Source of the DNA: Bacillus nitratireducens
GTDB taxonomy: Bacteria > Bacillota > Bacilli > Bacillales > Bacillaceae_G
Assembly: GCF_001884135.1 (NCBI RefSeq)
Contig: NZ_MAOC01000072.1
Location: forward strand, 1-34,695
Direction of reading: 5' to 3'
DNA: 34,695 nucleotides
The notes beneath the pieces were generated by a model. That model did no database searches. It was not told the DNA's origin and was given only the letters and a program-made list of their open reading frames with translations. The position numbers and the translations under genes are program-made. Shown piece by piece: positions 22,517 through 30,509 of this stretch. Numbering within the stretch: the stretch's first letter is position 1; each line of letters starts with the position of its first letter.

Positions 22517-24607
22517 TTGGATTATTTAATTGAATTAAATCAGTGGGGCATAAAAGAAGGATTACCTACTAAACCCTATGTAGATGCAGATTATATACAA
22601 GCTGATAAGAATATCCAGGGGATAAACAATGCGCTACAATATGCAGCATCTAATAATTACTCTGAAGTTATTCTTCCAAAAGGCAATTACGCTCTATGTT
22701 ATCCACGTGAGATTGTTATGGTTTCCAATTTAGATTTTAATTTAAATGGATCGACATTAAAAGTTATATACGATTCTAATAAAAAATCGCCATTTGACAA
22801 TAGAACAACTACTGATTATTACAACTTCAAAGGGAATAGTATCGTATTTAGTAAAGTCACCAATTCTAATTTATTTGGTGGAACTATAATTGGGTGTAGG
22901 GACGACAGAAGTTTCTCTAATCCTTTAGAAGTAGCAGTGGAGAATACGTATGGTATTCTCTTTCAAAAAAGTTCAAATTATTGTTCTGTGAAAAATTGTA
23001 AGGTTCGCGATTATATGGGCGATAATATTTCATTTAGCTCAAACTCGATATTTGACTATGGAGAATTTGATCAAGGTCTTACTTTGAGTGCCTTAGATTA
23101 CAACACTGGACAACCTATTACCTCTACGAATACACTCACAACAAAGATGTTAAATATACCTCAAGATTTAACACCAAAGATTACTTCCTTTCTTATAGCT
23201 GGAGCAGGATACGCTAGAACAACAAATTTAAATAGTAAAGACTTGGATATCTTCTTTTACGATAATAACAACAATTTCATAGGGGTTATGAAGAAAAGAA
23301 GAATCTATACAGATATTTCAATCCCAGTTAACGCAATGAAATTTAGGCTTCAATTTTATAATGAAAACAATGTAAATAAGAATCTGCAATATACAATTAT
23401 GTTTGGTGGTATCCCTCACCATAACACTGTTGAAAAATGCGAGGTTTTTAATGGGCATAGGGGTGGTATAACTTTAGGGGGGAATTACAACGAAGTTATA
23501 AATAATAAAATCCGCGATAATGGAAAAGGATTGGTTAGGTTTTTGGATGGAAAACCTATTTTCAACAATCCAACTCGTTATTCAATAAACATGGAAGATT
23601 CATACGGAGCAAGCTGTACCATAAAAGATAACGAAATTTACGGCAGTTATCACGGTATTTTAGTTGGTTGCTATGATGTCTTAATAGAACATAATCACAT
23701 TTACAATATAGATTACCTAGCGATTAATCTTTATTCTTTAATGCATGCAACTATTAAGGATAATTACTTATACAACTGTCAAAATAATATTGGACTCATG
23801 ACTTCTAATTTTAGTACGGCGTTTGTGAATATAATAGACAACAGTTTCACAGGTGGTAATATGAATTTAACTAATGATTCGTATAAGGTTTCTTTATCTA
23901 AAAATCAATACGTAAACCCTGATTTCGTTGCATTGGGAGATAATTGCACATTTGATAATAATTATATTATTTTTACAGAAAATCCGACTACCACACCATG
24001 GATAAAAGCAAACAAAATAAGCAAATGTACCTTTAAATCGGTTTTAACACAAAGAGAGATGACGTTTAAAGTTAAAGAATATGATAGCTGTAGATTCGAA
24101 AATTTACGAGTCAGATCAGAAAATCCTAATACTCAAACTGTAGACGTTTGTGAGTTCACAAGGTCCGAACTTCTTAATTGCGAGTTGAGAAATCATTTGT
24201 TTAGTGGGCGTCCAATGAATATTAGAGTTACTAAATCAAAACTTATAGATACAACTTGCGAAGTTGGTATTACAAATGTGGATAATCAAGTACCATACAC
24301 TTCACTTGAAGACTGTGCTATCTCCATTAATACGAAAAATAATTTATTCTTATCTGATACAAATCGTCCATATACAACTTATATAGTAGAGAAATGCAAT
24401 GTTACTATTAATAATCCAGCATTCGCTGCTCTCTTAGCTTCAGGAGCAGCAGCAGGAGTAAACGAGTTAATTTTAAAAGACAATGGATTTGTTTATACAG
24501 GAACAGCACCATTGAATTTAAAATATTACACAAATAAAAATCATATTAGTAACTTCATCAATTCGAATAACACCTTTACAAATATCAATTTACCTGCTGT
24601 GAATTAA
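22517..24607 (+). CDS. Right-handed parallel beta-helix (pectate-lyase-fold) protein, TTG start
   Basis: 696 aa. The start is TTG at 22517 behind TAAGAGGTGATAAT, giving MDYLIELNQWGIKEG. The N-terminal part (GLPTKPYVDADYIQADKNIQ, then GINNALQYAASNNYSEVILPKGNYAL) is the short capping motif that opens phage tail-spike and GH28/pectate-lyase-like beta-helices. The body is rich in N-x-I-x-x-N and I-x-D-N-x-I turns (HNTVEKCEVFNGHRGGITLGG, IKDNEIYGSYHGILVG). An inserted beta-sandwich-like segment lies around residues 185-295. No signal peptide or wall anchor. Such proteins bind or cleave polysaccharide, often as phage tail parts; no other phage gene is nearby. Terminator follows. Confidence 0.8.
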   Translation: MDYLIELNQWGIKEGLPTKPYVDADYIQADKNIQGINNALQYAASNNYSEVILPKGNYALCYPREIVMVSNLDFNLNGSTLKVIYDSNKKSPFDNRTTTDYYNFKGNSIVFSKVTNSNLFGGTIIGCRDDRSFSNPLEVAVENTYGILFQKSSNYCSVKNCKVRDYMGDNISFSSNSIFDYGEFDQGLTLSALDYNTGQPITSTNTLTTKMLNIPQDLTPKITSFLIAGAGYARTTNLNSKDLDIFFYDNNNNFIGVMKKRRIYTDISIPVNAMKFRLQFYNENNVNKNLQYTIMFGGIPHHNTVEKCEVFNGHRGGITLGGNYNEVINNKIRDNGKGLVRFLDGKPIFNNPTRYSINMEDSYGASCTIKDNEIYGSYHGILVGCYDVLIEHNHIYNIDYLAINLYSLMHATIKDNYLYNCQNNIGLMTSNFSTAFVNIIDNSFTGGNMNLTNDSYKVSLSKNQYVNPDFVALGDNCTFDNNYIIFTENPTTTPWIKANKISKCTFKSVLTQREMTFKVKEYDSCRFENLRVRSENPNTQTVDVCEFTRSELLNCELRNHLFSGRPMNIRVTKSKLIDTTCEVGITNVDNQVPYTSLEDCAISINTKNNLFLSDTNRPYTTYIVEKCNVTINNPAFAALLASGAAAGVNELILKDNGFVYTGTAPLNLKYYTNKNHISNFINSNNTFTNINLPAVN

Positions 24608-24608
24608 A

Positions 24609-24636
24609 GCTGGCTCTTTCGAGTCAGCCCGTTTTT
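24609..24636 (+). terminator. Terminator of the beta-helix gene
   Basis: GCTGGCTC/GAGTCAGC stem with TTTC loop, then CCGTTTTT. Confidence 0.85.
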
Positions 24637-24719
24637 ATTCTACATCTTCCAATTCATTAAGTTTAAATTCTGTATTCAATCCAAATGAATCCGTATAGTA
24701 TACCGTTTATATTCTTATA

Positions 24720-25578
24720 GGTTCTGGTGCAAAAACTTCAAGGTAATTACAAGTAATCTCTAAAACTTGGGCATACTGATACTATTACTCCAAAAGGGTG
24801 TGATTGGTATGGAAAAGAAAAATTGGTTCAAATGGAAGCACTATCAGCCTGATATTATCTTATTAATGGTAAGATGGTACCTACGGTATAACCTAATTTT
24901 TCGTGATTTGGTGGAAATGATGGAGGAACGTGGTTTATCCATTTCTCATACAACGATTATGCGTTGGGTTCATCAGTATGGTCCTGAATTGGACAAACGA
25001 ATCCGACGTTACCTCAAACAAATAAATGACTCTTGGAGAGTCGATGAAACATATATCAAAGTAAAAGGTCAATGGACGTACCTGTATCGTGCTGTTGATT
25101 CGAACGGAAACACAATCGATTTTTGCCTAAGCAAAACAAGAGATCATAAGGCTGCAAAGTGCTTTTTCAAGAAAGCTTTGCGGTCTTTTCATGTTTCAAA
25201 GCCACGTGTGATAACAGTCGATAAGAATCCAGCTTATCCTATAGCAATTGAACAGTTAAAAAAAGAAAAAAGCATACCTAACGGTATGCGACTTAGACAA
25301 CAAAATACTTGAATAACATAGTAGAACAAGATTATCGCTTTATAAAGAAGCGAATCCGTTCTATGCTAGGCCTTAAATCTTTTGACACAGCTACATCCAT
25401 TCTTTCTGGAGTAGAAGCCATGCATATGATTAAAAAAGAACAAATTGCTTTACGGAGCCAGTCTGTACAAAATCAAAAAGAATTCATCCATCAATTGTTT
25501 GGACTTGCAACATAAGATACGATTCCGTTAGGAATATATATGCTTTATTCCCTTGTGTTTTATTTTTGCACCAGAACC
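24720..25578 (+). mobile_element. IS6-family (IS240-like) element, least decayed copy
   Basis: Inverted ends GGTTCTGGTGCAAAAA (24720) and TTTTTGCACCAGAACC (25563-25578), 859 bp. The 8 bases on each side (TCTTATA region and CAAAACAG) do not match, so no target duplication. Confidence 0.9.
24809..25515 (+). pseudogene. IS240-like transposase with a single 1-base deletion
   Basis: Opens at ATG 24809 (MEKKNWFKWKHYQPD) with zinc/HTH-like N-terminus (HTTIMRWVHQYGPEL), first Asp in WRVDETYIKVKGQW and second Asp in VITVDKNPAYPIAI. At about 25300 the LRQ-V-KYLNNIVEQ stretch has lost one base, so the frame ends as LRQQNT; the C-terminal part with the catalytic Glu (NNIVEQDYRFIKKRIRS) continues in the next frame to 25515. 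One frameshift is the only lesion, so the copy is recently inactivated, or the break is a sequencing error. Confidence 0.9.
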
Positions 25579-25689
25579 CAAAACAGAAGTCTTAAACTAG
25601 ACTCCTGTCTTTCGACGTGAAGTGAATTACAAAAATTATTTATGGTTTCATAATAGTTAATGCAAAATACTTCATCTAATTTGATAGTA

Positions 25690-25709
25690 AGAAACTTTGT
25701 AACAGAACC
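25690..25709. repeat. Solo IS6 end remnant
   Basis: GAAACTTTGTAACAGAACC resembles the inner-to-outer end of the IS431-like element at 3491-3510. Region 25579-25839 otherwise shows nothing but a weak hairpin near 25585. Confidence 0.5.
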
Positions 25710-25839
25710 TTTTTTAATAGTTGCACATTTAGAAAGCGTTTTCATTTGTGATAGTAGTTATAATCTACATTTTTTACAAAACATTTCTTAGCATATTTAG
25801 CTTTAAGCATTGGTAACAAACCTTTATTGTTTATAGATT

Positions 25840-27186
25840 TTAACCATGATATTTTCTTGTTTTTAATATATAGATTCCTAAAATAATAAATCCTAGTCCT
25901 ACAAATGGGGTCGTTGGAAGCTTTGTTCCTGCTGATGGCAGGTAATGCTTTTCTTTACTTGCAAGATCCTTTTCTTCTATGTGCTCTTTACTTTGTGTAT
26001 CATAAGATTGTTTAGCATTTTCATATGTAGCATGCACTTTTTTGATTTCTAGGTCACTTTTTATTTTTCGATTCTTGATTTTTATTTCTGCTATCTCGCC
26101 AGTTTTTACTTCTAATTTTTTTATTGTAGGATCAAGTACATATCCCTCTGGAGCTTGAATTTCTTTTATAACATACGTATCAGTAGGAAGGTTATTTAAT
26201 GTAGCAATTCCATTCTCAGCTGTAGTGATTTCTTTTATGAAATTCCCATTTTCACTTACAACCTCAAACACAGCCCCTTTTAAGACGTCTCTATTTTCTC
26301 CTACCTTCATAATTTTTAAAGACCCCAATGTTTCCCATTTTACTACTATATCTGCACTGCTTTTCTCGCTCGTTCTTGGTAATAAGGCAGTTGTATTTTG
26401 AACCCTTTGTTGCCCATCAAAGATAACTGCTTGTAAACTCTGCAATTTTGTATTTACTCTTAACTTGAAATTTCCACTTGGTGTGTTTTTCGGAATCAGA
26501 ACTTTAAAATTTTCCTTGATAGAGAATTCATTCTTTTTTTCACCTTGTTCATTTATAATTTGAACTCCTTCTGGTGCATCCTCTATTTGAACGGAATATA
26601 CTCCAGATACTGCATTTGATTGAACCATATATAAATTTGTTTCAAAATAGTCTCCATTTTTTTCTACAGTTTGTTTTCCAGTAGGTATTATATTCAAATA
26701 TGCTTCCTGCACTTCAGTACCTTTAGAAGCTTTTTCTACCAGATGTTTTACAAGGCTATATATCTGTTGGTTTTCTGTTTTTGAATCGGCGAGTTCAATT
26801 TTTTTAGATGCAATCCAGATAGCTAATTGAGTTGCATAGTAGGCTTCCTCTTTTGTAGAAACCCCTAATTCTGCTGGCGTTTTTTGAGGGTATCCATAAA
26901 GTAAGACACGATATACAAAATCATCCTCTTTTCCAATTTCAGAAAGGTTATCCCCATTAGGTGAATTCAACTCAGGTGATAAACAATACGCAACATCTTT
27001 TGATGACGTTCTTAGAAAGTCTGACTTTACCTTTACTTCAGTACCTTTGAATTTAATATAATTCCAGTTCATTTGAAATTTTTCTTGATGTATTATCTCG
27101 GCTGCTGCTTGTGGCATAGAAACTCCTAGCAACATAATGATTAAACTTATAATTCCAAACCATTTTGTTAACATCTTGCGGTTCAT
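25840..27186 (-). CDS. Thioester-domain surface adhesin with Cna_B domain and sortase signal
   Basis: 448 aa from the ATG at 27186, which has GGTGGGAATGAA in front; an upstream in-frame ATG at 27207 is less well placed. Signal peptide ends near MPQAAAE. The thioester domain has the Cys in DVAYCLSPELNSPNG and the Gln in YYATQLAIW that form the internal Cys-Gln bond of TED adhesins, which attach covalently to host or matrix amines. A linker domain follows, then a Cna_B/SpaA-type isopeptide domain (GSLKIMKVGENRDVLKGAVF with the acceptor Lys, VIKEIQAPEGYVLDP with the catalytic Glu). The C-terminus has an LPSAGT sortase-type signal, a helix and the tail KTRKYHG. Upstream lies a PlcR-type promoter with a ~380-nt leader. 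Confidence 0.9.
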   Translation of the reverse strand: MNRKMLTKWFGIISLIIMLLGVSMPQAAAEIIHQEKFQMNWNYIKFKGTEVKVKSDFLRTSSKDVAYCLSPELNSPNGDNLSEIGKEDDFVYRVLLYGYPQKTPAELGVSTKEEAYYATQLAIWIASKKIELADSKTENQQIYSLVKHLVEKASKGTEVQEAYLNIIPTGKQTVEKNGDYFETNLYMVQSNAVSGVYSVQIEDAPEGVQIINEQGEKKNEFSIKENFKVLIPKNTPSGNFKLRVNTKLQSLQAVIFDGQQRVQNTTALLPRTSEKSSADIVVKWETLGSLKIMKVGENRDVLKGAVFEVVSENGNFIKEITTAENGIATLNNLPTDTYVIKEIQAPEGYVLDPTIKKLEVKTGEIAEIKIKNRKIKSDLEIKKVHATYENAKQSYDTQSKEHIEEKDLASKEKHYLPSAGTKLPTTPFVGLGFIILGIYILKTRKYHG

Positions 27187-27564
27187 TTCATTCCCACCAT
27201 TCATCAAATTTTTAGGATAAATCCTACATATTAATTGTACCCGTTGTAAAAGTAAGTTTATTTTAATTATTCAGAAAATTTAGGGTATAAATAAAGATTA
27301 TGTTATAGTATCATATATTCTGATGATCTTTATTGTTTAATTGAGTTCATGATATTTGTTAAAGATATTACCTAAGATACTGGCGTAAATATTATTTTAT
27401 ATTATTAAAAAATGATTCAAAAAATCAATTTTTAAAGTGTGATTTATGTATCAAAAAATAAATACACTTAATAATCTACCTATGAAATAGATGTTTCCTC
27501 TATTCCATCTTCTTTCACAAAACGCATATCTGTATTTTCAGAAATTTCGGCTATATTTATATTT
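27187..27564 (-). other. Long 5' leader of the adhesin gene
   Basis: About 378 nt without a credible gene lie between the predicted -10 (27565-27570) and the adhesin start. The sequence is extremely AT-rich. I see no recognised riboswitch. Long leaders are common for PlcR-regulated genes. Confidence 0.4.
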
Positions 27565-27619
27565 ATTATATTTAGAAAGTATATGGCTTGCAATCTAAAA
27601 TTTCATGCAATATTGCATG
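27565..27619 (-). promoter_or_regulatory. PlcR-like box plus promoter facing the adhesin gene
   Basis: On the minus strand: CATGCAATATTGCATG (27619-27604; all core bases of the PlcR box, with only the outermost T/A changed), 10 bp, TTGCAA (27593-27588), 17 bp, TATAAT (27570-27565). This is the same geometry as the plus-strand PlcR promoters. On the plus side, no -35/-10 pair occurs at that distance, so the promoter points only toward the adhesin. Confidence 0.75.
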
Positions 27620-27628
27620 AAATTTTAG
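27595..27628. repeat. 34-bp perfect palindrome containing the PlcR-like box
   Basis: CTAAAATTTCATGCAAT is followed exactly by its reverse complement. The operator core lies at the centre. On the plus strand a T-run follows (TTTTTTT at 27630), so a plus-strand transcript would form a terminator. Confidence 0.85.
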
Positions 27629-27806
27629 AATTTTTTTATGTTATATTATTAAATTGGTTTTGTTAAAAAGTTTGAAAAGAGTATAAACAGATTGGTAAAT
27701 GAGGAATAATGTTTAGGAAGTAGCCTAGTTGAAAAATCAAACCAGTTCAGATATGGTAATATAAGGGTTAAAGGCGCCAAATGCTAAGTTTAAAGGGGAC
27801 GTCTAA

Positions 27807-28736
27807 ATGTCAACGATAAGGATCGAGAAAGCATCTATTACGGATGCTGAAAAGTTAACAGAAATTAAGAAAAGAACTTTTGATGAAGAAGCAAAAAAAT
27901 GGCTTCCAAATCAAGAGAATATAATCGACTATAATATTCAGCCACCAGGGTACTCTTCAATTGAAATGACTAAGTATATGATTAAGGAGTTAAATTACTT
28001 CAAGGTTATATATAACAAAACAATTGTGGGTGGAATTATTGTCACGATTTCCGGTAAATCTTTCGGAAGAATAGACCGTATTTTTGTAGACCCTGACTCT
28101 CAAGGTAAAGGCATAGGCTCAAAGGTCATAGATTTGATAGAAAAAGAGTTTCCGAATGTGCGAGCCTGGGATCTTGAAACATCTAGTAGACAGCTAAACA
28201 ATCACTACTTTTATGAAAACATGGGATATCAAGCAACCTTTAAAACCGAGGATGAATATTGTTATATAAAGAGAATAGAAACCCTATTAGGGATAGAAAA
28301 ATCAGTTGAAAATGAGGACATTTCAGGTACTCAATATGAAAACTGTAATATGGCTAAAACGGAGTGTTATCAAGTAACTTTAGAAGGTAGTTCTTTTAGC
28401 AATAGTAACTTGATGAGCAGCCACATTAATAATTGTAATCTTAGTCATTCAAAGTTCCACAATATAAATTTTAGAAATACATTGTTTGCCGATCTAAATT
28501 TTTCTATTAGTGAAATGGCTTTGGTAACTTTAGAGGGGGTTCGTTTCATTGATACAAGTCTTGGAGATGAAGGTAATCCAATCACATTTGAAAGGTGTAA
28601 CCTTAAAGGTAGTAAAATAAAGAATAGTAACCTTAGGAACGTGGAAATACAGCAGAGTGATATTACAGGTATGAAAATAAATGACATTCCTGTGGCAGAT
28701 CTTCTCGAGCTATACTATCATGTGAATAAAAAGTAA
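27807..28736 (+). CDS. GNAT acetyltransferase fused to a pentapeptide-like repeat domain
   Basis: 309 aa, AAAGGGGACG before the ATG. Residues 1-160 are a GNAT N-acetyltransferase: the acetyl-CoA loop is in IFVDPDSQGKGIGSKVIDLI (Q-x-x-G-x-G type) and the later YFYENMGYQATF strand is typical. Residues 170-295 form a quadrilateral helix-like repeat (ISGTQYENCNMAKTECYQVT, SNSNLMSSHINNCNLSHSKF, FERCNLKGSKIKNSNLRNVE) with the N/C-L-x-x-S/C pattern of pentapeptide repeats. Substrate unknown; candidates include a small molecule, antibiotic or peptide. Cytoplasmic, no signal peptide. It stands alone with a perfect-stem terminator after it. Confidence 0.85.
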   Translation: MSTIRIEKASITDAEKLTEIKKRTFDEEAKKWLPNQENIIDYNIQPPGYSSIEMTKYMIKELNYFKVIYNKTIVGGIIVTISGKSFGRIDRIFVDPDSQGKGIGSKVIDLIEKEFPNVRAWDLETSSRQLNNHYFYENMGYQATFKTEDEYCYIKRIETLLGIEKSVENEDISGTQYENCNMAKTECYQVTLEGSSFSNSNLMSSHINNCNLSHSKFHNINFRNTLFADLNFSISEMALVTLEGVRFIDTSLGDEGNPITFERCNLKGSKIKNSNLRNVEIQQSDITGMKINDIPVADLLELYYHVNKK

Positions 28737-28808
28737 ACAATCAGTGCTTCCCTTCAAAATTGGCTCTTTTAAATAATAGATTCATTTTTGAATGATGACC
28801 TCTAAATC

Positions 28809-28852
28809 AAAGAAGCTTACATATTAGATATGTCTAATATGTAAGCTTCTTT
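28809..28852. terminator. Perfect 20-bp-stem terminator
   Basis: AAAGAAGCTTACATATTAGA pairs exactly with its complement around TATG, flanked by A- and T-runs; usable from both sides, ends the GNAT gene. Confidence 0.88.
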
Positions 28853-28884
28853 ATTTCTCAAGGGTTCTCAGAATTTAGGTCTTA

Positions 28885-28930
28885 ATAATGTACGATTTTC
28901 TTTTTTTGATAAGGTGACCCCTATTAGAAT
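28885..28930. repeat. Dispersed repeat fragment (pair of 14555-14605)
   Basis: TGTACGATTTTCTTTTTTTG..AAGGTGACCCCTATTAG; compare 14557-14586. Confidence 0.5.
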
Positions 28931-28980
28931 TAGCACCAACAAAATGTGAACTTCGTACGTTAGACGATTCCTCACACAGA

Positions 28981-29020
28981 AAAAGCCGATTTCCTGTACG
29001 CTAAGGGATAATCGGCTTTT
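28981..29020 (-). terminator. Terminator of the recombinase gene
   Basis: AAAAGCCGATT (28981-28991) pairs with AATCGGCTTTT (29010-29020); downstream of the minus-strand recombinase stop. Confidence 0.8.
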
Positions 29021-29033
29021 AAGATGAATAGGT

Positions 29034-29978
29034 CTAATCGATATAATCATAATATCTTTTTAATGAAAGTTTAGATTTAAAACCTACCTGTTTTATAATT
29101 TGCCCCTCTAAAACTTCATTTTCGATTAGCCGTAAAATGAAGGTATTCCGTAGATGTTGTGCTGAAATTCCTTTTCGTAAATTCGCTCTTTCAACTTCAA
29201 GTCGAATCATTTTTTGAACAGCAATTTCTGTTAAGGCTTTTGGAGCATCGTTGTCATATGACCAATGATAAGTTTTTCGAGTAAAATCGTATGCTACGAA
29301 TAGTGGATCATTGCTATGATATTTTGGACGAACAGGTTCAGGAATAGTTATATAATAGTTACATAATCGCTTTTTATCATCTTCAGATAAAAGAACCGTC
29401 CTCTCTATACCCACTATTCCTGGTACTGAGATTGTATTTTTTTCAAAATGAACGTGCTTCATCTGTAAACCTACAAGTTCTTTTAAGGACAAACCATTAT
29501 TAATGAGTAAATGCACAATAACAATGTTACGATCCATAAGTACTGGACGAGCGGAGCGTTGTTTTTCTGTTAATCCTTCTAATGAAGTTAATATGTACTT
29601 TAGCCGTTTTTCTTCCTCTTTAGAAATAAAGTCTTCATCACGTAACGCCCGATTAGGCTGAATCATGAGATTCATATCTTCTAATGGATTAGGTAGGCCT
29701 AAATATTGATAAAGTCTACTTAGGACAATATAAACACGATGTATCGTTTTATCAGAGTAATTTCGTTGCTTCTTTAAATCATTAAAATACTCTTCATAAC
29801 CCTCGGTACTAAGTGTCGTCCATATATTGCGTAAGGGAAGCTTTTTTGATTTTTGCAACCACTGACCAAAATCTTCAATATCATAAACATATCGTTTAAT
29901 TGTGGAAGGTTTTCTTCCTTTATCTAATAAGAAAGAAGAAAAATGCTGTATTGTGTCTTGAAATTCTTTTGTTGGCAT
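29034..29978 (-). CDS. Tyrosine recombinase/integrase-like protein with altered active site
   Basis: 314 aa. An N-terminal SAM-like core-binding domain (about 5-95, PSTIKRYVYDIEDFGQWLQK) and a C-terminal catalytic-fold domain (about 140-314) fit XerC/TnpI-type recombinases. The usual box I Arg (G-L-R-x-x-E-L) is Ser164 (NNGLSLKELVGL). The box II H-x-x-R-H motif reads Q-H-L-R-N, so Arg277 is kept but both His are replaced. The box III His/Trp is Phe300. Tyr309/310/312 (KRYYDYID) could supply the nucleophile. Several catalytic positions therefore differ from active family members: it may be inactive, a DNA-binding relic, or a divergent subfamily. Related integrase-like proteins are common on B. 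cereus group plasmids. Own terminator; no partner transposon seen. Confidence 0.85.
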   Translation of the reverse strand: MPTKEFQDTIQHFSSFLLDKGRKPSTIKRYVYDIEDFGQWLQKSKKLPLRNIWTTLSTEGYEEYFNDLKKQRNYSDKTIHRVYIVLSRLYQYLGLPNPLEDMNLMIQPNRALRDEDFISKEEEKRLKYILTSLEGLTEKQRSARPVLMDRNIVIVHLLINNGLSLKELVGLQMKHVHFEKNTISVPGIVGIERTVLLSEDDKKRLCNYYITIPEPVRPKYHSNDPLFVAYDFTRKTYHWSYDNDAPKALTEIAVQKMIRLEVERANLRKGISAQHLRNTFILRLIENEVLEGQIIKQVGFKSKLSLKRYYDYID

Positions 29979-30153
29979 AGCCTTATCATCCTAATTTTTT
30001 CTTTTAGTATATCAAATTTTGAAATTAGCTTTACTTACACTACGTAATACATACTGAATTTATGTAAATATTTCTCAATATTATATTATTGCTATATGAG
30101 CTATAATATAAGTAATTCTTTTTATTATTTATATTTTGTTATTTTCTGTTGCA

Positions 30154-30180
30154 GAATCCTTATTATAAGGATTCCTTTTT
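30154..30180 (+). terminator. Terminator-like palindrome
   Basis: GAATCCTTA-TTA-TAAGGATTC (30154-30174) followed by CTTTTTT. Which transcript it ends is unclear; the region 29979-30153 has no supported gene. Confidence 0.65.
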
Positions 30181-30440
30181 TGAATCAAAAATCTCCAAAG
30201 AAAAAAGATAAGATCGGGAACACAATCTTATCTTTGTACAAAGAGAATACAAAAGGGATTACTATCTTATTTATATTATATTGTTTTTTGTTAATTTTTT
30301 ATATCAAAACCATAAATAACAGTTATACCTATATTGAAAAATTTATTACAAAATTAGCTATAAATGATTCAAGAAGTGAATGTAAACTTTTATACAAAAT
30401 TTCACATTTTAGAAAGGTAAAAAGAGCCCAATTAATTTAG
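30180..30440 (+). CDS. Doubtful small membrane protein
   Basis: From a TTG at 30180 the frame encodes 86 aa with a basic start (NQKSPKKKDKIGN) and one strong helix (GITILFILYCFLLIFYI). No ribosome site; the frame extends upstream through a terminator and its end runs into the dispersed repeat at 30411. It could be chance or a degraded gene. Confidence 0.25.
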   Translation: MNQKSPKKKDKIGNTILSLYKENTKGITILFILYCFLLIFYIKTINNSYTYIEKFITKLAINDSRSECKLLYKISHFRKVKRAQLI

Positions 30441-30500
30441 GACTCTTTTTCGTTTTGGGTAATTCTAAATTCTTAAGTTGATGGATGTGAGTACCCCTAT
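30411..30500 (+). repeat. Dispersed intergenic repeat copy
   Basis: AAAAAGAGCCCAATTAATTT..GGACTCTTTTTCGTTTTGGG..TTCTTAAGTTGATGGATGTG..TACCCCT is almost identical to the minus strand of 8312-8220. Contains a terminator-like GAGCC..GGACTC hairpin with T-run. Confidence 0.7.
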
Positions 30501-30509
30501 AAAAAACAA

